A stretch of DNA of 64,000 nucleotides, taken from contig NZ_JAAGOB010000006.1 of the NCBI RefSeq assembly GCF_010550695.1, forward strand, positions 186,001 to 250,000, in the 5' to 3' direction. Positions 1-8,496 of the stretch are shown here, piece after piece. Both the position numbers and the translations under genes were made by a program. Below the pieces are notes generated by a model. It was not told the origin of the DNA and did not search any database. It saw only the letters and a list, made by a program, of their open reading frames with translations. The DNA is from Phytoactinopolyspora alkaliphila. GTDB lineage: Bacteria > Actinomycetota > Actinomycetes > Jiangellales > Jiangellaceae. Position 1 is the first letter of the stretch; every line of letters begins with the position of its first letter.

Positions 1-688
1 AGCAGCGACGCATCTGGGTTCCGCCGTAGCGGTCCACGCCATCGACGGCGACGACGCCGTTCAGCGCGCGCTGATAGGTGTCTTCGCAGGCGCCCTGGCG
101 GCACGCGACCCAGTCGGTCCAGGCGTGAGCGCGTGCCGCGGCCGGGGTGCCTCCGGAGTTACGCCGCGCGCAGTACTTGTCGACGATGAACGGCGCCATG
201 CGTTCAGCGGCGTACTGGGAATCCATGGCCTCCGCCGCGGTGAAGTCCGTTCCCAATCCGGCCGAGTCCAGCTGCCACATGCCGATGCCTGGGTGGAACC
301 ACAGCCCGGGTGCCCGGTCCTGCGGATCGCCGAGAGCCGGCTGGGTGTCGTAGCGGGACAGGGTCATGGGAGACGGCGGCGCCCCTGATGGAGCTACTTC
401 CGGCCAGGTCATCGCTATGCCCAGAGCGGTTGCCTGTTCCGGTGAGATCGAGCAGGCGGCCTGCGTGGCTGCACGGGAGGCAGCGTCCTGGACGTATCCG
501 AGCGGTTCCGCGCCGAACCGCAGCTGCTGCTGCGCCGGCACCCACGCGTTGGCCATCTTCTCCTCGTCTGCTCGCGATTGGCTGTCCTGGACGCCGGTGG
601 CTCCGGCCGGATGAAGCGCGAGTGCGGCACTCAGCACTCCACCGGCGATGCCCATTGCCATGCGTCCGGCAATCCGCGAAAAGGCCAT
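1..688 (-). CDS. Secreted lysozyme-like protein (partial, C-terminus outside window)
   Basis: An uninterrupted minus-strand frame runs from the ATG at 688 to the window edge (about 229 residues seen). The N-terminus has arginines, a hydrophobic stretch (MGIAGGVLSAALAL) and a small-residue cleavage-like site (PAGATG), so it is probably exported. The distal part has motifs such as WFHPGIGMWQLDSAG and WVACRQGACEDTY, with paired cysteines. This resembles the substrate-groove region of lysozyme/SLT-like domains, but the catalytic residue is not identified. It is divergent from the TetR gene, and the operator at 813-836 lies between them, so shared control is possible. It could instead be an uncharacterised exported protein; the fold assignment is a guess from motif style. 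Confidence 0.6.
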   Translation of the reverse strand, partial: MAFSRIAGRMAMGIAGGVLSAALALHPAGATGVQDSQSRADEEKMANAWVPAQQQLRFGAEPLGYVQDAASRAATQAACSISPEQATALGIAMTWPEVAPSGAPPSPMTLSRYDTQPALGDPQDRAPGLWFHPGIGMWQLDSAGLGTDFTAAEAMDSQYAAERMAPFIVDKYCARRNSGGTPAAARAHAWTDWVACRQGACEDTYQRALNGVVAVDGVDRYGGTQMRRC

Positions 689-812
689 GTCGAGTCTCCT
701 CGGGCAAGCGGTTGATCAGGCTAGAGACCGAGGATGTCACAGTCTGTGTCACGTCACCAGCAATGTCCAGAAACTCCATGAGTCATGGTGCGCGGGAGTT
801 CGCAGCCTTGCG

Positions 813-836
813 ACCATACCTAGAAGTAGGTATGGT
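813..836. promoter_or_regulatory. Inverted-repeat operator before TetR gene
   Basis: ACCATACCT at 813-821 and AGGTATGGT at 828-836 form a perfect 9-bp inverted repeat with a 6-bp centre. It lies in the divergent region and covers the first possible ATG (832) of the TetR gene, which fits an autoregulatory TetR site. Confidence 0.65.
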
Positions 837-1446
837 TCGACGCATGGCGAACGACCGACGAGTTGATGAGCCGGCGGGGAGCGCGGCTGCCTCGAGTCGT
901 GATCGGCTGATCGCCGCAGCTCAGCAGCTGTACTGGGAACAGGGCGTCTCGAGTACTACGCCGCGCCAGGTGATGCAGGTCAGCGGCGTGGGGCAAGGCA
1001 GCCTCTATCATCACTTCCCGGCCAAGCATGAACTCGCGCAGGCGGCTATCGCTGTGACCGTCGCCGACGCTTTGGCCACGGCCGAAGGGGAACTGACCAG
1101 CGGTAGCCCGGCGAGAGAGCGGCTGATCCAGTATTTGACCCGCCCTCGCGACGCGCTGGCCGGATGCCGGGTCGGGCGTCTGACGTATGAGCAGTACGTC
1201 ATCGACGACGACGCGCTGAACGAGCCGGTCCGCCAGTACTTCCGGAGGTTGATCGCGCTGGTCCAGGACGTGTTCGCGGAGCTGCCCGGAATGGATGAGG
1301 GGGGCTCGCGGCGGCGTGCCTATGCCGCGGTCGCGCTGATACAGGGTGGCTATGTGCTGAGCAGGGCTCTGGATGAGCCAGCCGCGCTGGATTCGGCGGT
1401 GTCGGGGTTCGTCGACGTGCTCAATGGCGACGCCGGCCTGCCGTGA
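832..1446 (+). CDS. TetR/AcrR family transcriptional regulator
   Basis: A 204-residue protein with an N-terminal TetR helix-turn-helix at about residues 23-70 (RDRLIAAAQQLYWEQG, then GVGQGSLYHHFPAKHEL) and an all-helical ligand-binding C-terminal half. Start choice: ATG 832 gives MVRRMANDRR, while ATG 844 avoids overlap with the operator palindrome. Neither has a strong ribosome site, so the message may be leaderless. It probably represses itself and the divergent secreted protein, or the downstream oxidase gene 71 bp away on the same strand. The ligand is unknown. Confidence 0.85.
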   Translation: MVRRMANDRRVDEPAGSAAASSRDRLIAAAQQLYWEQGVSSTTPRQVMQVSGVGQGSLYHHFPAKHELAQAAIAVTVADALATAEGELTSGSPARERLIQYLTRPRDALAGCRVGRLTYEQYVIDDDALNEPVRQYFRRLIALVQDVFAELPGMDEGGSRRRAYAAVALIQGGYVLSRALDEPAALDSAVSGFVDVLNGDAGLP

Positions 1447-1517
1447 GCTGAATGGCGCCGCGACGGCCCCCACGCGGCTGCCAGCACACGAATTCGACGA
1501 GGAAAGGACCTTGTACT

Positions 1518-2180
1518 GTGCCGAACCAGACGTTGGCTGTTTCTGAGAGGTTGCGGGCCTTGCCCGTCTTCCCGGCGACGCTGCCCACCTTCGAGCCGGA
1601 CGAAGTCCAGGCCGAGCCGCAGGAACTGTTTCTCGATTGGCTCGACGAGGCCGTCGAAGGAGGCGTGCCGGCTCCTCACGTCATGACCTTGTCGACGGTC
1701 GACGACGGCCGGGCCGCCGCTCGGGTGTTGATCCTGAAGGATGTCACCGACCAGGGGTGGCAGTTCGCCTCCAGATCCGACAGCCCGAAAGGCCACCAGA
1801 TCGCCGAGCACGCGCACGTGGCTCTCACTTTCTTCTGGCAGCAGCTCGGACGCCAGATCCGAATCAGCGGGCAGGCTGCCTCCCTGGGCGAGGCGGCAGG
1901 GGCGCGGGACTTCCTCGCCCGGCCCGAGGCGTCCCGCGCCAGTGGTCTGGTCGGCCGGCAGAGTTTGCCGATGCACTCTATGGACGAGTACCGGGAGGCC
2001 TATGCCGCCGCACGTGAGCGCATTGCCGCCGACCCCGGCATCGTCGCCCCGACGTGGACCGTGTACATGGTCCGGCCGGACACGGTGGAGTTCTGGCAGG
2101 CATCACACGAGCGGGCGCACATCCGCCTGCGCTACGAGCGAGGAACCAGTGGATGGCGGACCGAGCGGCTGTGGCCGTGA
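1518..2180 (+). CDS. Pyridoxamine 5'-phosphate oxidase family protein (PdxH-like)
   Basis: A 220-residue flavin-dependent PNPOx-fold protein. The GTG at 1518 is chosen because GAGGAAAGGA lies 9-10 bases upstream. The order of blocks matches PdxH: RVLILKDV, a serine/lysine phosphate-binding stretch (SDSPKGHQ), VALTFFWQQLGRQIRISG, and a C-terminal dimerisation tail beginning FWQ and ending WRTERLWP. PdxH oxidises pyridoxamine/pyridoxine phosphate to pyridoxal phosphate with FMN. This protein diverges in the tail (ERAHIRLRYE where PdxH has an RLHDR-type motif), so it may be a PdxH-like oxidase of another substrate. The next gene overlaps or abuts its end, suggesting co-translation. Confidence 0.8.
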   Translation: MPNQTLAVSERLRALPVFPATLPTFEPDEVQAEPQELFLDWLDEAVEGGVPAPHVMTLSTVDDGRAAARVLILKDVTDQGWQFASRSDSPKGHQIAEHAHVALTFFWQQLGRQIRISGQAASLGEAAGARDFLARPEASRASGLVGRQSLPMHSMDEYREAYAAARERIAADPGIVAPTWTVYMVRPDTVEFWQASHERAHIRLRYERGTSGWRTERLWP

Positions 2181-2923
2181 CCAGGAAATTGACCAGCGTG
2201 ATGGAGGACTGCCGGGCAGCCGGCTCGGCCCTGCGGCGCGTTGTCGGCGGGCTCGATGAGCCGACGCTGCGAGCGTCGTCGAACCTGCCGGGATGGAGCC
2301 GGGCACACGTCCTGGCACACATCACCAACGTCGGCCACGGCGCGGCCCGGCAGGTCGAGTACGCCGCGCGCGGCGAGCTCATCGACTTCTACGATGGTGG
2401 CCGGCCCGGGCGTAATGCCGCGATCGAAGCCGGCGCGGCGCTACCGATGGAGGACCACCGACACCAGGTTCACAGCATGCTCGACCGGCTCGAGGGGACG
2501 TGGCCGCCTGACGGGTCACCGCTCTGGGAGCAGCGGGTGCTGTATAGAGACGGCAGCGTCGCCGATGTACTCCTGACCTGGTGGCGTGAGGTCCGCATCC
2601 ATCTGGTCGATCTCGACGCCGGCATCGGCGCCGACACCTGGAACGAGCCGTTCTGCCGGCACCTGTTCGTCTTTCTGGCGCCACGGTTGCCGTCCGGCAC
2701 GGCCGTCGAGTTGCGGTTCACCGACCCGGACGTGGGCGGAATGTCGGAGCCGTGGCGCGTGCACGGTACCGCGTCGGGTGAGGTGCTGGTGGTCGAGGGC
2801 GGCATGCGGGACATCGCGCTGTGGCTGGCTGGGCGCGATCCTCAGCGGCTGCCGACGGCGCGCTCCGGTGCCCGGGTGCGCGAGTTGCCCGGGCTGTACC
2901 CCTGGCCGTCCCCGCAGAGGTGA
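2153..2923 (+). CDS. Maleylpyruvate isomerase family mycothiol-dependent protein
   Basis: A 256-residue protein of the MDMPI/DinB-like fold. The N-terminal block LPGWSRAHVLAHITN and the later EVRIHLVDLDAG supply the His, Glu and His expected to bind the divalent metal in this family; the C-terminal domain is the SCP2-like MDMPI_C type. Family members use mycothiol, the actinobacterial thiol, for isomerisation or thiol transfer. ATG 2153 has GAGG 9 bases upstream. A GTG at 2177 overlaps the previous stop by 4 bases (GTGA) and is the alternative start. It is probably co-transcribed with the PNPOx-type gene. The substrate cannot be read from the sequence. Confidence 0.8.
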   Translation: MADRAAVAVTRKLTSVMEDCRAAGSALRRVVGGLDEPTLRASSNLPGWSRAHVLAHITNVGHGAARQVEYAARGELIDFYDGGRPGRNAAIEAGAALPMEDHRHQVHSMLDRLEGTWPPDGSPLWEQRVLYRDGSVADVLLTWWREVRIHLVDLDAGIGADTWNEPFCRHLFVFLAPRLPSGTAVELRFTDPDVGGMSEPWRVHGTASGEVLVVEGGMRDIALWLAGRDPQRLPTARSGARVRELPGLYPWPSPQR

Positions 2924-3231
2924 TCAGGAGAGTCGAGGTGTTCGAGCCTCGTGTATCTCGGCGTGCGCGCCGTCCTGCATCGGAAGCAGCTTACGTGCGT
3001 CGTTCGAGTCCGGCGTCGATGTGAGACCGGTGGACCTGGTGGGAAGGGTTCGTCATCGGGCTGACGGCCGGACTGACGATGGTCGGCCTCGGCGTGGGTA
3101 TCGCACTGACCGGCCGCAAGGAGTAGTGCCTTCGCCGGTCCAGCCGGGTGGTCGCACGGGATCGCCACGCTGGGTTGACCTCTACTTCAGTTGAGGTTGC
3201 ATGCTGATGGAGCTACGTCGCCCGACACCAC
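2924..3231. other. Intergenic stretch, no supported gene
   Basis: No convincing gene is visible. One frame (about 3025-3126) would encode a tryptophan-rich hydrophobic peptide ending in TGRKE, but it is preceded by ATG immediately followed by TGA and has no usable start. It may be a decayed small membrane protein. Confidence 0.4.
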
Positions 3232-4227
3232 ATGGAGACACACGTGTACGCCATCCGGCAATACGAGTTCGGCCCCGCTGAGGTCCTCCGCTACGAAGAG
3301 ATCGCCGATCCTCGGCCCGGCCGAGGCCAGGTCCGCATCGACGTCGAGGCGGCCGGCGTTCACCTCGTCGACACGGCGCTCAGGTCGGGGACTGCCGGGG
3401 GTGCATTCCAGAGGCCGGACCTGCCCATGACTCCCGGCCGGGAGGTCGCCGGTGTTGTGGACGAGGTCGGTGAGGGCGTCGACGAGAGCTGGCTGGGCAC
3501 TCGGGTGGTCACCCACCTGGGCCTGGCCAGCGGCGGGTATGCGGAGCTGGCCGTTCGCGACGTGGAATCCGTCCACCAGCTGCCCGAGTCGGTGAGCTTT
3601 CCCGTGTCGGTCGCGATGATCGGCACCGGCCGGACGACGATGGGCATCCTGGACGCCGCCCAGCTGCGCGACGACGACGTTGTCCTGGTCATGGCGGCGG
3701 CAGGTGGTATCGGCAGCCTGCTGATCCAGGCGGCGCGGCACGCGGGCGCCACCGTCATCGGAGCCGCCGGCGGCCTGGCGAAGGTGGATCGCGTGCGAGT
3801 GCTCGGAGCGACGGTCGCCGTCGACTACAGCGACCCGGAATGGCCGGCGGCGGCACGCGAGGCCCTCGGCGGCCGGGACGTCACCGCCGTGCTGGAGGGG
3901 GTGGGCGGCGAGCTCGGTCGCGGCGCTTTCGACCTGCTGGGTGCCGGTGGCCGGCTGATCATGTACGGCTGGGCGTCGTCGTTCGGACAGGCCACGCAGG
4001 TCACCACCGAGGATCTGGTGGAGCGCGGGCTCACTGCCACCTGGGCTCTGGGGCCCGCCATGCTGAAGCGACGGTCCCTGCGCGACTTGGAGAGCCAGGC
4101 GCTGGCCGAGGCGGCGGCCGGGCGGCTGGTCCCATCCGTACAGACCTTTGCGCTCAAGAACGCCGCCGAGGCACACGCCGCTCTGGAAGGGCGCGGCACC
4201 GTCGGCAAAGTGGTGCTCGAGCCGTAG
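3232..4227 (+). CDS. Zinc-free quinone oxidoreductase-type MDR alcohol dehydrogenase family protein
   Basis: A 331-residue medium-chain dehydrogenase/reductase. It has an N-terminal GroES-like domain (ending near PMTPGREVAGVVDEVGEG) and a Rossmann domain with the glycine-rich AAAGGIGSLLIQAARHAGA loop that binds NADPH. The cysteines and histidines of zinc-dependent alcohol dehydrogenases are absent, which places it with quinone oxidoreductases (QOR/crotonyl reductase-like). The C-terminus GTVGKVVLEP is typical. ATG 3232 is used, with a GTG at 3244 as alternative. It is monocistronic and its substrate is unknown. Confidence 0.88.
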   Translation: METHVYAIRQYEFGPAEVLRYEEIADPRPGRGQVRIDVEAAGVHLVDTALRSGTAGGAFQRPDLPMTPGREVAGVVDEVGEGVDESWLGTRVVTHLGLASGGYAELAVRDVESVHQLPESVSFPVSVAMIGTGRTTMGILDAAQLRDDDVVLVMAAAGGIGSLLIQAARHAGATVIGAAGGLAKVDRVRVLGATVAVDYSDPEWPAAAREALGGRDVTAVLEGVGGELGRGAFDLLGAGGRLIMYGWASSFGQATQVTTEDLVERGLTATWALGPAMLKRRSLRDLESQALAEAAAGRLVPSVQTFALKNAAEAHAALEGRGTVGKVVLEP

Positions 4228-4307
4228 TCCGGCCGTGCCGCCCCGCCCCGGCATTTTTCAACACGACGATCTTCACGGTCAGCGTGACCTGCAGGTTTGC
4301 CTTGCTG

Positions 4308-4364
4308 TTCCCCACGCGGCGATCATCACAAGGGTCGTGAGAGCAGCCGTGGGAATTCCGGCCG
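4308..4364 (+). repeat. Dispersed intergenic repeat, copy 1
   Basis: The block GATCATCAC, 15 variable bases, then AGCCGTGGGAATTCCGGCCG (4321-4364) matches the reverse complement of 25871-25914 at 33 of 44 positions with no length change. Identity is concentrated in the two outer blocks. The preceding CCCACG also matches. Confidence 0.5.
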
Positions 4365-4506
4365 CCGTCGTCGGCAATCTCTTGCACGGCTCGACGCACG
4401 GCTGCCGGAATTCTCGATCGTCGGCGATTCTCCGCACGACGCCCCGCACGACCGAACAGAACTGGCCAGGGTCGCCCATGTGCCCTCGGATTCGGCACGC
4501 GTGCTC

Positions 4507-4950
4507 TCACGTCACGAAGTGAGCCGCGAGCCTCATGGCCAGATCGTCCCGTGCGGCGATGACCTGCTCGTCGTCCGCTCGGCCCAGAAGACCAAAAATG
4601 TGAGGTCCGCGCACGTCGTCGGTGAGGTCACGGGGGCGCGGAATGATGTGAAAGTGCAAGTGAAAGCCGTGCGCCTCGCCGAACTCGGCGAGGTACGTCT
4701 TCGGAGTGTGAAGTTCGTCAGCGATGGCACGAGCTAGCCGGACCTGCCATGTGCCCAAGCTCGTGGCCTCCGCGTTACTCAGGTCGGCCAGCTCCATGAC
4801 ATGTCGCCTCGGTACCAGAACGAGCCATCCGAGCAAGGCGGTTCCGGTCGCGTGGACGACGCGCCACAGATTGTCGTACGTGATCCGCTCGCGCGGCGGC
4901 AGCTGATCGAACTCGGCCTCGCGGTCACAGGTGTAGCACTCGGTCGTCAT
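4507..4950 (-). CDS. HIT family hydrolase
   Basis: A 147-residue histidine triad protein. The signature HGFHLHFHIIPR near the C-terminus provides the HxHxH nucleotide-binding and catalytic triad used to cleave nucleoside phosphoramidates or dinucleotide phosphates. The N-terminal CYTCDRE is like that of actinobacterial HIT proteins with a possible metal site. The ATG at 4950 is chosen because the residues upstream of it in the open frame (to 5052) are arginine/proline-rich and unlike the family. It is monocistronic and divergent from nothing obvious; a frame-broken second HIT gene lies at about 25.5 kb. Confidence 0.85.
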   Translation of the reverse strand: MTTECYTCDREAEFDQLPPRERITYDNLWRVVHATGTALLGWLVLVPRRHVMELADLSNAEATSLGTWQVRLARAIADELHTPKTYLAEFGEAHGFHLHFHIIPRPRDLTDDVRGPHIFGLLGRADDEQVIAARDDLAMRLAAHFVT

Positions 4951-5051
4951 GGCCGGCTGAGCATACCCGCGAACATGTGGCCCCGCAGCTGGGCGCCTCC
5001 GGAAGGCGTCGGGCGCCGTCCGGGCGGCATCAGGGCGCCGTCGGGAGATCA

Positions 5052-5504
5052 TCAGACCACCCGGCGACGCTGAAGCGGACCTCGCAGGGGACGTTTCCGG
5101 TAGCCGCCGTCGGTCAATCCGGCGTGGCGCTCGAACGGATTGTGCGACGCGGGGTCACCCGTGACCGCCCACGACCATGCCGCTGCGAACAGGTAGAGCA
5201 CGATCATCACCGGTCCGAGGCACCATGCGTACTGGGTCGCGTGCCGAGCTTCGTGTGTCAGGAGCCGGGGACGGCGGGCGAGTTGCTCGTCGTCGAGCCT
5301 GAGCAGGATCACGTTGCCGAGCGTGAACGCGGGCGCCGGTGGGATGGGGAGGCGGTAACCGCGGCCGATGATCAGGCCGTCGGCGCCTCGCTCGAAACGG
5401 GCACGGCCGAGGAGACCGGTGAGCAGCCCGAGTGCGGTGGAGAGGTTCACCCAGTTGACGACCTGCCGGACCCGGTGCCGTGGCTGCACATCCACGTTTG
5501 TCAC
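5052..5504 (-). CDS. Hypothetical protein with HExxH motif
   Basis: A 150-residue protein with a central LLTHEARHATQYA stretch. HEARH is the HExxH signature of zinc metallopeptidases, followed by one hydrophobic segment (LGPVMIVLYLFAAAWSW). Family members in actinobacteria are uncharacterised; the motif alone does not prove peptidase activity. Its start codon overlaps the stop of the Lrp-type regulator upstream (ATGA, 5501-5504), so the two are co-translated and this gene is likely autoregulated with it. Confidence 0.65.
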   Translation of the reverse strand: MTNVDVQPRHRVRQVVNWVNLSTALGLLTGLLGRARFERGADGLIIGRGYRLPIPPAPAFTLGNVILLRLDDEQLARRPRLLTHEARHATQYAWCLGPVMIVLYLFAAAWSWAVTGDPASHNPFERHAGLTDGGYRKRPLRGPLQRRRVV

Positions 5505-5989
5505 GTTCGCAGCCTCCGGCGAAGGAGGGGCGTGAGCCTGTAGTCGACGAGCGTTCGCATGGCAAGCGCCGTCGAGGTGCGTTCAACGCCGGGTGTGGCA
5601 AGGATCTGGCCGGCGATGCGGTACAGGTCGTCGGCGTCGACGGCGGCCACCCGCACGAGAAGGTCAGCCGGGCCGCTGATCCCTATCACCTCGATGATCT
5701 CCGGGACGTTGGAGAACGCCTCGGAGAGCTCGGCGAGCATGCGCTGGGTGACGTGCACGGTGACGAACGCGGTGAGGGGATAGCCGAGTGCGGCTGGGTC
5801 GATGCGGTGATCGAACGCCTCAAGGCCGCCGGAGTTCTCCAGTTTGGCCAATCTGGCATGCACCGTGTTGCGGGCCAGCCCGGTCCGTTGCGCGAGCGCG
5901 ACAACGGTGGCACGTGGGTCGTCGTTGAGTGCGAGCAGCAGCTTCGCATCGACCTCGTCGACGATCTCCGGGTTGGGCACTCTGCTCAC
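5501..5989 (-). CDS. Lrp/AsnC family transcriptional regulator
   Basis: A 162-residue regulator. It has an N-terminal winged helix-turn-helix (VDAKLLLALNDDPRATVVAL, then GLARNTVHARLAKLE) and a C-terminal RAM ligand-binding domain of beta-alpha-beta-beta-alpha-beta type (ALGYPLTAFVTVHVTQ, then GPADLLVRVAAVDADDL). Such proteins sense amino acids. It is divergent from the AceE-like enzyme gene with an AT-rich 142-bp gap between them, so that gene is the likely target. Confidence 0.9.
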   Translation of the reverse strand: MSRVPNPEIVDEVDAKLLLALNDDPRATVVALAQRTGLARNTVHARLAKLENSGGLEAFDHRIDPAALGYPLTAFVTVHVTQRMLAELSEAFSNVPEIIEVIGISGPADLLVRVAAVDADDLYRIAGQILATPGVERTSTALAMRTLVDYRLTPLLRRRLRT

Positions 5990-6131
5990 CTCCGATGACG
6001 CAGACTCTGACCAAGGGCGTCAGAATGCTCAATCTTAACGGAGCATATTGCGCAGCCTTCCAGCATCTGCTGTTCTCATTAATCAATTCTTACATCCATT
6101 ATGAAGCCGCTGCAGACGAGGAGTGCTACCC
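5990..6131. promoter_or_regulatory. AT-rich divergent promoter region
   Basis: Between the Lrp-type gene and the thiamine-enzyme gene, roughly 6020-6105 is clearly richer in A+T than its surroundings (for example TCATTAATCAATTCTTACAT). This is the kind of sequence Lrp/AsnC proteins bind and bend. No exact palindrome was confirmed. Confidence 0.45.
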
Positions 6132-8465
6132 GTGAGCAATGTGGAGCTGGCGACGCGGGAAACGGCGGGTGGCCGCGAGCACCGGATCGAGGTGTTGGAG
6201 GCCGTCGAACAGCGGATCCTCTGGCTGGCGACCGCGATGATCGATCACGCCAACCGGGTGCGCCCCAATTCGTCGGGGATGAAGGTCGGAGGGCACCAGG
6301 CGTCGAGCGCTTCGATGGTCTCCATCATGACCTCGCTCTGGTTCGAGCACCTGCGGCCGGAGGACCGGGTGTCGGTGAAACCGCATGCCTCACCCGTGTT
6401 GCATGCCATCAACTACCTCCTCGGCCGGCTGGACGAGAGCTACCTCACCAGGTTGCGCGACTTCGGAGGATTGCAGAGCTACCCGAGCCGGATCAAGGAT
6501 CCGGACCCGGTCGACTACTCGACCGGGTCGGTGGGGATCGGAGCGACGGCGACCATCTGGGGTGCGCTGGCCAGGCGCTACATCGACAGCCGTGGCGGCC
6601 GGGCCGGCGCTGGCCGGCAGTACGCACTGCTGGGCGACGCCGAACTCGACGAGGGCGCGTGCTGGGAGGCAGTGCTCGACCCGACGGTCGTGGACCTGGG
6701 CGAGGTGACCTGGGTGGTCGACCTGAACCGGCAGTCGCTGGACCGGGTGGTGCCACACATCGCGGCACACCGGCTGCGAGGCATGTTCGCGGCGGCCGGC
6801 TGGCAGGTGCTCGACGTCAAGTACGGCCGGCTCCTCGAGGAGCTGTTCACCCGCCCCGGGGGTGACGCGCTGCGGGAGCGCCTCGACGAGATGCCGAACC
6901 CGGAGTTCCAGCGGCTGCTGCGATGCGACGCCGTCGATCTTCGGGACCGGCTTCCGGCAGCCCGCCTGGCCGATCCGATCCGCAGACTGCTCGCCGACGT
7001 CGACGACGAGACACTCGGACGGGCGATCCGCAACCTTGGCGGACACGATCTGCGGTCCCTGGGCGCCGCCTTCGCAGCCATCGACGACGAACGCCCCACC
7101 ATCGTGTTCGCCTACACCATCAAGGGTTACGGCCTGGCCACGGAGGGCCACCCGCAGAACCATTCCAGCCTCGTGACTGAGGAGCAGCTGCACGAGCTGG
7201 CCGGCAGGACCGGAGCCGACCCGCACCGTCCCTGGGCGGGCTTCGCGCCGGACAGCGCCGAGGCTGGGGCATGCCGGGCGACGTCGGCCCGCTTGCGCCG
7301 GGCGGCGATCGCGGCCTCGTCGCCGCCGGAGGTGCCCGCGGAGCTGGGCCGAACGCCAAGCGGCACCGCTACCACGCAGGCGGCTCTGGGCAGAGCGCTG
7401 CTGGACCTGTCCCGGCAGGCTCCTGAGGTCGCCGGCCGGGTGGTGACGGTGAGCCCCGACGTCAGCTCGTCCACGAATCTCGGCGGATGGCTCAACAAGG
7501 TGGGGGTGTGGTCCTCGGCGGATCGCCGGGATTGGTTCGCCGACGACGCCGAGACAATCCTGCATTGGCGGGAGAGGACCACCGGCCAGCACATCGAGCT
7601 CGGCATCGCTGAGACGAACCTGGTAGGTCTGCTCGGGGAGCTGGGCTCCACCTGGAGCCGGTGGGGCGAGCCGCTGTACCCGATCGGGGTGCTCTACGAC
7701 TGCTTCGTGGGGCGCGCGCTCGAACCATGGTCGTTCGGGATCTACGCCGGCGGGCAGTCGATCCTCGTAGGCACGCCGTCCGGGGTCACTCTCGCCGCCG
7801 AGGGTGGCGCGCACCAGTCGGTGGTCACCCCCTCGCTCGGCATCGAGCAACCCGGCTGTCTCACGTATGAACCAGCGTTCGCCGTCGACGTCGAATGGTG
7901 TCTGCTCGCCGCGTTGGCTCAGCTCGGACGGCCCGGGGGCGAGTCGGTCTATCTCCGGCTGTCGACCCGGCCAGTGGACCAGTCCCTGGCGGCGGTTCCG
8001 GCGGATCCGGCCGCTCGGGAACGGCGGCGGAGACACGCGGTGGCGGGCGGCTACCCCCTGGTCCGTTCCGACCGGCCGGCGGTGACGATCGCCGTCATGG
8101 GCGCCGTCGTCCCCGAGGCGATCGAAGCCGCGGACCGTCTGGGCGGACTCGGCGTGCCGGCTGACGTTGTCTGCATCACCAGCCCTGATCTGCTTTTCCG
8201 CGCTGTACAGTCCCGCACCCGTGCTCTTTCGGCGCCGAACTGGATCCTCGGCCAGCTCCTTCCCCCGAATCGTGCGACACCCATGGTGACGGTGGTGGAC
8301 GGCCACCCGCACGCGCTGGCCTTCCTGTCGGGTATCAACCGGGTGCCAGCGGTCCACCTCGGGGTGAGCGGTTTCGGGCAGTCCGGCGACCTGGTGGACG
8401 TGTACCGTCACCACGGTCTTGACGCGGACTCGATCGTCGCTGCCGCCTTGGATGTCCGCGGGTAA
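6132..8465 (+). CDS. AceE/transketolase-like thiamine diphosphate-dependent enzyme
   Basis: A 777-residue enzyme related to homodimeric pyruvate dehydrogenase E1 but shorter than the usual 880-920 residues. The N-terminal domain has the ThDP/magnesium motif beginning GDAELDEGACWEA and ending in VVDLNRQSLD, as in AceE. The central pyrimidine-binding domain has HIELGIAETNLVGLL with the catalytic-type glutamate, and the C-terminal transketolase-like domain follows. GTG 6132 is chosen for the GACGAGGAG site 8 bases upstream. No E2 or E3 gene is nearby and a divergent Lrp-type regulator is, so a role in 2-oxo acid or amino acid breakdown is more likely than bulk pyruvate dehydrogenase. The substrate is inferred only. 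Confidence 0.8.
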   Translation: MSNVELATRETAGGREHRIEVLEAVEQRILWLATAMIDHANRVRPNSSGMKVGGHQASSASMVSIMTSLWFEHLRPEDRVSVKPHASPVLHAINYLLGRLDESYLTRLRDFGGLQSYPSRIKDPDPVDYSTGSVGIGATATIWGALARRYIDSRGGRAGAGRQYALLGDAELDEGACWEAVLDPTVVDLGEVTWVVDLNRQSLDRVVPHIAAHRLRGMFAAAGWQVLDVKYGRLLEELFTRPGGDALRERLDEMPNPEFQRLLRCDAVDLRDRLPAARLADPIRRLLADVDDETLGRAIRNLGGHDLRSLGAAFAAIDDERPTIVFAYTIKGYGLATEGHPQNHSSLVTEEQLHELAGRTGADPHRPWAGFAPDSAEAGACRATSARLRRAAIAASSPPEVPAELGRTPSGTATTQAALGRALLDLSRQAPEVAGRVVTVSPDVSSSTNLGGWLNKVGVWSSADRRDWFADDAETILHWRERTTGQHIELGIAETNLVGLLGELGSTWSRWGEPLYPIGVLYDCFVGRALEPWSFGIYAGGQSILVGTPSGVTLAAEGGAHQSVVTPSLGIEQPGCLTYEPAFAVDVEWCLLAALAQLGRPGGESVYLRLSTRPVDQSLAAVPADPAARERRRRHAVAGGYPLVRSDRPAVTIAVMGAVVPEAIEAADRLGGLGVPADVVCITSPDLLFRAVQSRTRALSAPNWILGQLLPPNRATPMVTVVDGHPHALAFLSGINRVPAVHLGVSGFGQSGDLVDVYRHHGLDADSIVAAALDVRG

Positions 8466-8496
8466 AGACAGCGGGGCTGGTGTCTCGCCGCGCGGA

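Noticed and set aside
3025-3126. Hydrophobic peptide frame ending in TGRKE
   Set aside because: No start codon in frame; an ATG is followed at once by TGA. Too short and unsupported.
4353-4413. 10-bp inverted repeat GAATTCCGGC/GCCGGAATTC
   Set aside because: 41-base loop and no link to a promoter; probably part of the dispersed repeat or chance.
6390-8414. A 674-codon open frame antisense to the AceE-like gene
   Set aside because: It is arginine/glycine-rich with no family motifs, while the plus strand has clear ThDP motifs. Long antisense frames are common in GC-rich DNA.
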